Source of the DNA: Propionibacterium sp.
GTDB taxonomy: Bacteria > Actinomycetota > Actinomycetes > Actinomycetales > Actinomycetaceae
Direction: 5' to 3'
DNA: 11,391 bases
Assembly: GCA_030460725.1 (NCBI GenBank)
Contig: JAKECL010000020.1
Coordinates: forward strand, 1 to 11,391
In this document: positions 6,816-11,391 of the stretch, one piece after another
Layout of the letters: each line of letters opens with the position of its first letter
How positions within the stretch are numbered: position 1 is the stretch's first letter
Translations under genes and position numbers: made by a program
The notes under the pieces: model-generated
The model's input: only the letters and a program-made list of their open reading frames with translations
Database searches by the model: none
Told to the model about the DNA's origin: nothing

Positions 6816-7864
6816 GCTCGGGTTCCTTCCTGGGAGGCCCTGCGTCCCACAGCGGCTGCGCGTCGCGCCTCTCGCTTGGCGCGCCGCACGGATCGCACCG
6901 CGTCGGGTGCGTTGCGCAGCTTCGGATTGATGGTCTCGTCGATGGAGAAGTTGATCAGCGACAGGCCACAGCCGAGCAGTGCGATCAGGAGGCCCGGCGG
7001 GACGAACCACCACCACGCGCCGACATGGAAGGCGTTGTGCTGGGATGCCTGGTTGAGCATCGTCCCCCACGTGATGGCACCGGAGGGACCGAGACCCAGG
7101 TAGGACAGGCCGGCTTCGGAGAGCACCGCGAGCACGACGGCGGAGAGGAACATGGCTGCGAGCAAGGGCAGCAGGTTCGGCAGGATCTCGACCAGGATGA
7201 TCCGCGGGGTCCGCTCACCGGCGACCCGCGCCGCTGCCACGTAGTCACGGTTGCGCAATGACTTCGCCTGCAGACGCAGGACGATGGCAGACCCCGCCCA
7301 GGACGTGACACCGAGGACCAGGGCGATCATCCACATCGAGCGGGTCTCCATGTAGGAGGCGATGACGATGACCAGGGGGAGGCCGGGGATCACGAGCATG
7401 ATGTTGGTGACCAGGGAGAGGCCCTCGTCCACGTAGCCGCCCCGGTACCCGGCGACAATGCCGAAGAAGAGGGAGAACACGACTGCGATGAACCCAGCTG
7501 TCACGCCGACCAGGAGCGATCCGGCTGCCCCTTCCGCCAGTTGTGCCAACAGGTCGGCACCCAGGTTGTTGGTGCCCAGCAGGTGGTCGGCGTTGGGAGG
7601 GGCCAGCACCGGGTTCTGGTAGTAGCGCGGATCCTGGGTGAGCACCGGTCCCAGCAGGGCGAAGAGGACGATTCCCAGAGTGAGGAACAGCCCCAGGCCC
7701 AGCTTGAAGTCCATGTGGGGCAGAGCCTCCCGGAGGCGTCCCCGGGTGCCTCCCCCTGCGGAGGGAGCCGGGGGGCCACCGGGGAGGGACCCACCCAGGG
7801 CGGCCTGGTCGGTGACATCCACAGGAGGTGGAACCTCCGCCAACACGTTCTCTGCCTCAGACAT
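6812..7864 (-). CDS. dppC: Peptide-class ABC importer permease, DppC/OppC type
   Basis: 350-residue inner-membrane subunit. A Pro/Gly-rich cytoplasmic N-tail (1-50) precedes helix 1 (about 54-75). The DppC-specific LLGTNNLGADLLAQL segment (95-109) follows, then helices at about 117-139, 150-170, 178-197, 226-250 and 287-306. The EAA coupling loop is at about 204-230 (YVAAARVAGERTPRIILVEILPN), where the ATPases dock. Its start overlaps the dppB stop by 8 bases (ATGTCTGA), and its stop overlaps the dppD ATG, placing it firmly in one operon. Basic C-terminal tail (RRAKREARRAA) is cytoplasmic. It forms the membrane heterodimer with DppB. Confidence 0.94.
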   Translation of the reverse strand: MSEAENVLAEVPPPVDVTDQAALGGSLPGGPPAPSAGGGTRGRLREALPHMDFKLGLGLFLTLGIVLFALLGPVLTQDPRYYQNPVLAPPNADHLLGTNNLGADLLAQLAEGAAGSLLVGVTAGFIAVVFSLFFGIVAGYRGGYVDEGLSLVTNIMLVIPGLPLVIVIASYMETRSMWMIALVLGVTSWAGSAIVLRLQAKSLRNRDYVAAARVAGERTPRIILVEILPNLLPLLAAMFLSAVVLAVLSEAGLSYLGLGPSGAITWGTMLNQASQHNAFHVGAWWWFVPPGLLIALLGCGLSLINFSIDETINPKLRNAPDAVRSVRRAKREARRAAAVGRRASQEGTRA

Positions 7865-8852
7865 TGCTCCGCGCTCTCGGGTCGATGAAACCGTAGATCA
7901 GATCCATGATGAAGTTCGCTGCGAGGACGGTGATCGTGATGACCAGGAAGACGCCCTGCATGAGGGCGAAGTCCTTGTCCTGCACCGCGTTGATCATCAG
8001 CTTTCCGACTCCTGGATAGGTGAACACCTGCTCCATGACGATCGATCCCGCCACCACGAACCCGAGGTTGATGCCGAAGGCGGCGAGCGAGGGGAGCGAG
8101 GCGTTGCGTGCCGCGTACCAGAAGAAGATCCGCGACCTGCGCAGGCCCTTCGCCTCGGCCGTCGTCACGTAGTCCTCCGACAGCGTCGAGACCATCATGT
8201 TGCGCATGCCGAGCACCCAGCCCCCCACGGAGGCGATGACGATCGTCGCTGCGGGAAGGATGCCGTGGTAGATGGCGCTGCCCAGGAACGCCCAGCTCAG
8301 CTCCGGGCCACCGGCGAAGTTCCTCATCGAGTACCCACCGATGATCGGGAACCAGCCGAGTGAGACCGAGAAGAGGGAGACGAAGATCAGAGCGAGCCAG
8401 AAGTAGGGCACGGACTGCAGCAGCGTCATGGCAGGAATGATCGCATCCGCTGCCGTCCCGCGCTTCCAGCCCGCGAAGGCGCCGATCCCCACGCCGAGGA
8501 CGAAGGAGATGACCGTCGCGAGGCCCACCAGGACCAGGGTCCAGGGAAGGGCGGCAGCAATGAGCTCGGTGACCGGGGCCGGGAACTTGGTGACGGAGAC
8601 ACCCAGGTCCCCGCGCATCAGGTTGCGCCAGTAGTGGAGGTACTGCTCCCACATGGAGGAGTTCTCGGCACCGAAGATCAAGTTGATCGAGTTCTCCATG
8701 GCGGGCGTGATCTCTCCACCACGACGCATCAACTTGTCGATGAAGATCGAGCGCGCATCTCCGGGCATCAACCTGGGAAGCAGGAAGTTGAGCGAGATGG
8801 CAGCCCACAGAGTGATCACATAGAAGGTGATCCTCCGGACGTAGTACTTCAC
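7857..8852 (-). CDS. dppB: Peptide-class ABC importer permease, DppB/OppB type
   Basis: 331-residue membrane subunit. The N-terminal motif KYYVRRITFYVITLWA with helix 1 (about 8-27) and PRLMPGD (26-32) is typical of DppB. Further helices are at about 102-126, 136-162, 192-215, 258-275 and 300-320. The EAA loop EDYVTTAEAKGLRRSRIFFWY (226-246) contacts the ATPases, and GSIVMEQVFTYPGVGKL (269-285) is a family hallmark. The GTG start is supported by AAGGAG at 8862-8867, 9 bases upstream. Separated from the binding-protein gene by about 110 bases holding two GC-rich stem-loops, which may set the ratio of binding protein to membrane subunits. Confidence 0.94.
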   Translation of the reverse strand: MKYYVRRITFYVITLWAAISLNFLLPRLMPGDARSIFIDKLMRRGGEITPAMENSINLIFGAENSSMWEQYLHYWRNLMRGDLGVSVTKFPAPVTELIAAALPWTLVLVGLATVISFVLGVGIGAFAGWKRGTAADAIIPAMTLLQSVPYFWLALIFVSLFSVSLGWFPIIGGYSMRNFAGGPELSWAFLGSAIYHGILPAATIVIASVGGWVLGMRNMMVSTLSEDYVTTAEAKGLRRSRIFFWYAARNASLPSLAAFGINLGFVVAGSIVMEQVFTYPGVGKLMINAVQDKDFALMQGVFLVITITVLAANFIMDLIYGFIDPRARSNV

Positions 8853-8881
8853 GGGCGGTTGCTCCTTGTCTTCACGTCAGT

Positions 8882-8903
8882 GGGGCGGGTGAACGCCCGC
8901 CCC
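8882..8903. promoter_or_regulatory. Intercistronic GC-rich stem-loop proximal to dppB
   Basis: Perfect 8 bp arms GGGGCGGG (8882-8889) and CCCGCCCC (8896-8903) with a 6-base loop. It lies between the binding-protein stop and the dppB ribosome site. A partial terminator or an mRNA-stability element is possible; no T-run follows on the minus strand. Confidence 0.5.
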
Positions 8904-8912
8904 GGACCCCGC

Positions 8913-8950
8913 GGCGGCTCCGGTCCCCGCGAAAGGGCACGGGAGCCGCC
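8913..8950. promoter_or_regulatory. Intercistronic GC-rich stem-loop distal to dppB
   Basis: Perfect 9 bp arms GGCGGCTCC (8913-8921) and GGAGCCGCC (8942-8950), with a 20-base loop that can extend the stem by a few pairs. It begins 16 bases after the binding-protein stop codon in transcript order. Such hairpins behind solute-binding-protein genes commonly protect the upstream mRNA and reduce downstream expression; that role here is inferred. Confidence 0.5.
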
Positions 8951-8961
8951 ACGGACTCGTG

Positions 8962-8979
8962 TGACCTACTTGTAGGTCA
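8962..8979. repeat. Perfect palindrome over the stop codon of the binding-protein gene
   Basis: TGACCTAC-TT-GTAGGTCA: 8 bp arms and a 2-base centre, spanning the last codons and TAG stop of the solute-binding-protein gene. It carries the hexamers ACCTAC and GTAGGT found in the promoter palindrome at 10807-10823, in the opposite order. It could be a second regulator site or simply a hairpin at the 3' end of the coding region; a two-base loop makes a DNA-protein site slightly more likely. Confidence 0.5.
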
Positions 8980-10669
8980 GGTGCGAGAGCACGTAGGCGG
9001 ACGAGACGCCGTCCCATGATGCCGGGAAGGCGAACAGGTTGTCCTCGCTGGGCCAGCCGTCGAAGTCCACATTGTTGAAGAACGTCTGCGAGCCGCCGTG
9101 GAACATCGGGATGTAGGGCAGGTCCTCGACGATGTTCTTCTGGACGATGGCGTACGCCGCAGCCTTCTCCGCCTCGTCATTGGTCCCCGCAGCCTGTGCG
9201 ACCGCTTCGTCCACCTCAGGGTTGGAGTAGCGCGCGTAGTTCGTCTCGCTCGGCTCCAGGGCCGTGCCCACGGGCTCCGTGTAGGAGGTGGTGAAGGAGT
9301 TGCGGTAGATCGTGAAGGGGTCCGAGATCGCTGTGCCGAGCAGGGCGCTGACGATCATCTCGTAGTTGCCCGCCTGGCGCATGTCCGTGTACTGGTCCAT
9401 GGTCACGGTCTCGGCCTTGACCTCGATGCCTGCGGCCTTGGCCTGCGCGACCATCAGTTCCGCAGCCGCGTTCGCGTCCGACCATCCCTCGACCGACGCC
9501 AGGTTGAAGGAGGCACGCTGACCGTCCTTGGCGTAGATCCCGTCAGCGCCGAGTGCGTACCCTGCCTTCTCCAGAACTGCCTTGGCCGCACTGACGTCGG
9601 CGGTCTCCGCGTTCTGCGTGGGCATGCCTTCAGCGACCCAACGGTCGTCACGCCCGGGCTTGGTGAAGGTCGGGGAGGCGGGGCTGGCGAGGCCGTAGTA
9701 GGCCTTCTCGTTGATCTCCTTGCGGTCCAGCGCGAGGTTGAACGCCTGCCTCACGGCCTTGTCGGTCTGTGCGCCAGTGCAGCCGAGATCTGCGTTGGAG
9801 CAGGTCAGGATGGAGATCGGGTTGGGGGAGGACGCATTGAGGTATCCAAGGCGACCGGTGCTGGTGAGCTGGGTCGGGTCAGGGACGAACATCGTGGAGT
9901 AGTCGAGCTCCCCGGCCTTGAAGAGTGACTCGGCTGAGCTGTTCCCGTCGATGCCCAGGTACTGGACCCGGTTGATCCCGGGGTGGCCCTTGTCCCAGTA
10001 GTTGGGGTTCGCGACCACCGTGTAGGACGCATCGGTGAGGCTGTCGAGCATGAAGGGGCCGGTCCCCACGGGTGCGGTGGCGTTGTCGAAGGTGACCAGG
10101 TCCGCCTGCGCGCTGAAGATGCGTTCGGGGACGATGTAGGTGGCCCCGAGCAGGGAGTACTCATTGGTGAAGGACGGAGTGTTGAAGTTGAGCTGGACCG
10201 TCTGGTCGTCGATCTTCTCGGCACCGTCGACGTAGTCCATGTCGACGCCGTCATTGGTGAATGAGTAGATGATGTCCTCGGCAGTCAGGTCCTGACCGTC
10301 GTTCCACTTCACGCCCGGGCGCATGTGGATCGTCAGGGACAGACCGTCCTGCGCCCAGTCCACTGATTCGGCGAGCAACCCGATGGGATCGGTGTCGGCG
10401 GCCTTGTTGTAGTAGAACAGCGGCTCATAGATCCCTCCCATCGCCGAGGGGAGGACCGTTGGGGAGTAGGGATTGAAGTTCCCGACGATCGGGGTCTGCG
10501 AACCTGCGAAGACCACGAGCGTGGGTCCGTCCGCCTTGGCCCCGGACTGGCCGGACTGGCCGGACTGGTCACCCCCTGCACCACTGCACGCGGCGACCAA
10601 CCCCATGGAAGCCGCCAGACAGGCGGCCAGTGCGGCTGTCTTGAATCTCCTGCCAGATGCCATCTTCAT
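8966..10669 (-). CDS. Extracytoplasmic solute-binding lipoprotein, family 5 (peptide/oligopeptide class)
   Basis: 567-residue substrate receptor of the adjacent importer. A lipoprotein signal peptide has a basic start (GRRFK), a hydrophobic stretch and lipobox LVAAC with Cys28, so it is anchored to the outer face of the membrane. A Gly/Ser/Gln linker follows, encoded partly by a tandem repeat. Family 5 motifs are YEPLF (81-85), LTIHMRPGVKWNDGQ (112-126) with DIIYSFTN after it, GTGPFML, and the C-terminal DLPYIPMFHGG. Length is normal. Start is ambiguous: ATG 10669 (GGAGAGGAAGG directly upstream), ATG 10663, or GTG 10687. Family 5 proteins bind di/oligopeptides, murein peptides, nickel or sugars, so ligand is not readable from sequence; NamZ and MurR-type neighbours suggest a muropeptide or MurNAc-containing ligand. 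Probably transcribed from the promoter at 10800-10829. Confidence 0.93.
   Translation of the reverse strand: MKMASGRRFKTAALAACLAASMGLVAACSGAGGDQSGQSGQSGAKADGPTLVVFAGSQTPIVGNFNPYSPTVLPSAMGGIYEPLFYYNKAADTDPIGLLAESVDWAQDGLSLTIHMRPGVKWNDGQDLTAEDIIYSFTNDGVDMDYVDGAEKIDDQTVQLNFNTPSFTNEYSLLGATYIVPERIFSAQADLVTFDNATAPVGTGPFMLDSLTDASYTVVANPNYWDKGHPGINRVQYLGIDGNSSAESLFKAGELDYSTMFVPDPTQLTSTGRLGYLNASSPNPISILTCSNADLGCTGAQTDKAVRQAFNLALDRKEINEKAYYGLASPASPTFTKPGRDDRWVAEGMPTQNAETADVSAAKAVLEKAGYALGADGIYAKDGQRASFNLASVEGWSDANAAAELMVAQAKAAGIEVKAETVTMDQYTDMRQAGNYEMIVSALLGTAISDPFTIYRNSFTTSYTEPVGTALEPSETNYARYSNPEVDEAVAQAAGTNDEAEKAAAYAIVQKNIVEDLPYIPMFHGGSQTFFNNVDFDGWPSEDNLFAFPASWDGVSSAYVLSHLTYK
10542..10568. repeat. 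Three tandem copies of a 9 bp unit in the lipoprotein linker
   Basis: CCGGACTGG occurs three times head to tail (10542-10550, 10551-10559, 10560-10568). On the minus strand it encodes the repeated Gln-Ser-Gly of the linker just after the lipidated cysteine. The 9 bp unit keeps the frame when copies are gained or lost, so only linker length would vary. Confidence 0.85.
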
Positions 10670-10683
10670 CCCTTCCTCTCCGT

Positions 10684-10725
10684 TCACTCAACGTTCCAGG
10701 GGCGATCGATTGGTCGAGTCCCCAT
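10684..10725 (-). CDS. Possible 13-codon leader peptide upstream of the binding-protein gene
   Basis: ATG (10725) to TGA (10684) encodes MGTRPIDRPWNVE. An AGGGA at 10731-10735 sits about 5 bases upstream of the ATG, a usable ribosome site. The stop lies 14 bases before the ATG at 10669, overlapping the alternative GTG at 10687 as GTGA. It could couple translation or act in leader control. Nothing besides position and ribosome site supports expression. Confidence 0.25.
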   Translation of the reverse strand: MGTRPIDRPWNVE

Positions 10726-10799
10726 GGAGTTCCCTGCGCGCGTTCCTGCACCCGGACCGACCGTGGAGCCTCTCCGTGGACCGTGGGGAACGTCAACTC

Positions 10800-10829
10800 A
10801 TCGTATGTAGGTTTTCTACCTACGGTCAA
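10800..10829 (-). promoter_or_regulatory. Promoter of the binding-protein/dppBCDF operon
   Basis: On the minus strand, -35 TTGACC (10829-10824), an 18 bp spacer and -10 TACGAT (10805-10800). Five of six -35 bases and four of six -10 bases match the vegetative consensus. The region is clearly AT-richer than its surroundings. Transcription would start near 10793, giving a leader of about 120 bases. The spacer is occupied by a perfect palindrome, listed separately. Confidence 0.6.
10807..10823. promoter_or_regulatory. Probable repressor operator, 17 bp palindrome in the promoter spacer
   Basis: GTAGGT-TTTCT-ACCTAC is a perfect 6-5-6 inverted repeat lying entirely between the -35 and -10 elements. 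A protein bound there would block RNA polymerase. The nested GTAG-N5-CTAC pattern recalls RpiR-family operators such as the HexR-type TGTAAT-N3-ATTACA, a loose resemblance only. The murR-like regulator at the end of the same gene cluster is the natural candidate binder. Confidence 0.55.
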
Positions 10830-10854
10830 CAAACTATGCCATTTTGATACATTC

Positions 10855-10870
10855 GTGGACGCATGCCCAC
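10855..10870 (-). terminator. Weak stem-loop after the NamZ gene
   Basis: In the minus-strand transcript GTGGGC-ATGC-GTCCAC forms a 6 bp stem (one G-U pair) with a 4-base loop, 18 bases beyond the NamZ stop. No T-run follows. It could end the NamZ transcript just before the next promoter, or be chance. Confidence 0.25.
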
Positions 10871-10887
10871 TTTCCGCCTCCTTGCGG

Positions 10888-11391
10888 TCATTCGTAGAGG
10901 AGGTCCGCTCCGGCCGGGCCTCGCGGTGCACTCCAATCTGTCGTGGGCAGGTGGCCATCCCCCTCTCCGAGGTCACTCCGCAGACTGGAGTCGCCCCAGA
11001 GCAGGTCAATGAACGGCAAAGTACTTGCCTCTTGCCCCTCGTCCGCCACTCGCCACGCGAACTTCTCCGGACGGAGGTCCTTGGCGGTGAGCATCATCGC
11101 CAGCGCCGTCCTGACGGGTTCGTACATGTCCCTGTCGGTGACATGGACCTGGGTTCCTCCCAGTGCCTGGCCGGCGAACTTGCCGAAGGTCGGTTGGAAC
11201 CATGTGGGACGGAAGTGGACACCGCCCAGGGCCAACGCATTGAGTGACTCGGCGTAGCCCTCGTCCAGCCACGGTGCCCCCACCAGCTCGAAGGGTCGTG
11301 TCGTGCCGCGTCCTTCGGAGAGCACGGTGCCCTCGAAGAGGCCGGTGCCGGCGTAGACCAGTGCGGAGGTGGGTGTCGGGAGGTTGGGGGA
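10888..11391 (-). CDS. namZ: Exo-beta-N-acetylmuramidase NamZ (DUF1343, GH171), C-terminal part
   Basis: The reading frame is open to the window edge, so only the last 167 residues of a protein normally near 400 are seen. Family signatures are clear: SPNLPTPTSALVYAGTGLFE, then LSEGRGTTRPFELVGAPWLD, FQPTFGKFAGQALGGTQVHV with TDRD, an ARTALAMM-like helix, and FIDLLWGDSSLR near the end. Characterised NamZ enzymes remove MurNAc from the non-reducing end of peptidoglycan fragments and work with NagZ and an amidase in wall salvage (as in Bacillus subtilis YbbC). The N-terminal catalytic half and any export signal lie outside the window. It precedes, on the same strand, the importer genes and the MurR/RpiR-family regulator, which fits a MurNAc/muropeptide recovery cluster. 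The GTG at 11325 is an internal codon, not the start. Confidence 0.88.
   Translation of the reverse strand, partial: SPNLPTPTSALVYAGTGLFEGTVLSEGRGTTRPFELVGAPWLDEGYAESLNALALGGVHFRPTWFQPTFGKFAGQALGGTQVHVTDRDMYEPVRTALAMMLTAKDLRPEKFAWRVADEGQEASTLPFIDLLWGDSSLRSDLGEGDGHLPTTDWSAPRGPAGADLLYE

Noticed and set aside
6816..7070. Longer dppD starting at ATG 7070
   Set aside because: The extra 85 residues are a shifted reading of dppC with no ABC-family similarity; ATG 6815 has a good ribosome site and an ATGA overlap.
5991..7103. 370-codon open frame on the plus strand
   Set aside because: It lies opposite the conserved dppD/dppC genes, has no recognisable motif, and is the usual antisense frame opened by GC-rich codon bias.
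7501..8808. 435-codon minus-strand frame over dppB and dppC
   Set aside because: Shifted frame over two well-supported permease genes; the translation lacks membrane character or family motifs.
1..11391. CRISPR arrays, tRNA or rRNA genes, transposases, phage genes, attachment sites
   Set aside because: No regularly spaced repeats, cloverleaf or rRNA signatures, or mobile-element proteins were seen; the deletions in 1400-2072 show no insertion-sequence remnant.

Overview
The window is GC-rich, uses GTG starts alongside ATG, and packs genes with 4 to 8 base overlaps. The protein families (a thioredoxin-type glutathione peroxidase, an actinobacterial-type ferrochelatase, a MacB-like pair with Gly-rich loops, a DUF1343/NamZ exo-muramidase) point to a high-GC Gram-positive. 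My best guess is an Actinomycetaceae member (Actinomyces/Schaalia-like), inferred from general protein character rather than a search.

Left part, plus strand (1-3713): a complete glutathione peroxidase, then a decayed MacB-type ABC exporter pair, then ferrochelatase. The permease (625-1962) seems to have lost about 70-80 codons in frame just before its second membrane helix. The ATPase (1976-2429) has lost everything from Walker A through the Q-loop, and its two remaining parts are in different frames. Neighbouring genes look full length, so the decay is local to this exporter. Ferrochelatase has a long low-complexity N-terminal extension and probably starts at a GTG placed like a leaderless transcript start.

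Right part, minus strand (3807-11391): transcription runs right to left through the 3' end of a NamZ/DUF1343 exo-N-acetylmuramidase gene cut by the window edge, a promoter region, a family 5 solute-binding lipoprotein, two DppB/DppC-type permeases, two DppD/DppF-type ATPases and a MurR/RpiR-family regulator with a sugar-phosphate (SIS) domain. The dppB-dppC-dppD-dppF starts and stops overlap, so these four are one translationally coupled unit. A MurR-like regulator with NamZ is characteristic of peptidoglycan (MurNAc) salvage. The inferred system is: NamZ releases MurNAc from wall fragments outside the cell, the ABC importer takes up muropeptide or MurNAc-containing products, and the SIS-domain regulator senses a phosphorylated amino sugar. 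No MurNAc PTS (MurP) is visible, so the Dpp-type importer may replace it here.

The strongest non-coding signal is between namZ and the binding-protein gene: a perfect 17 bp palindrome (GTAGGT-N5-ACCTAC) fills the spacer between a -35 (TTGACC) and a -10 (TACGAT) on the minus strand, as expected for a repressor operator. The same half-sites recur, inverted in order, in a perfect 8 bp-arm palindrome over the stop codon of the binding-protein gene, followed by two GC-rich stem-loops before dppB. A 13-codon upstream ORF lies in the leader of the binding-protein gene.
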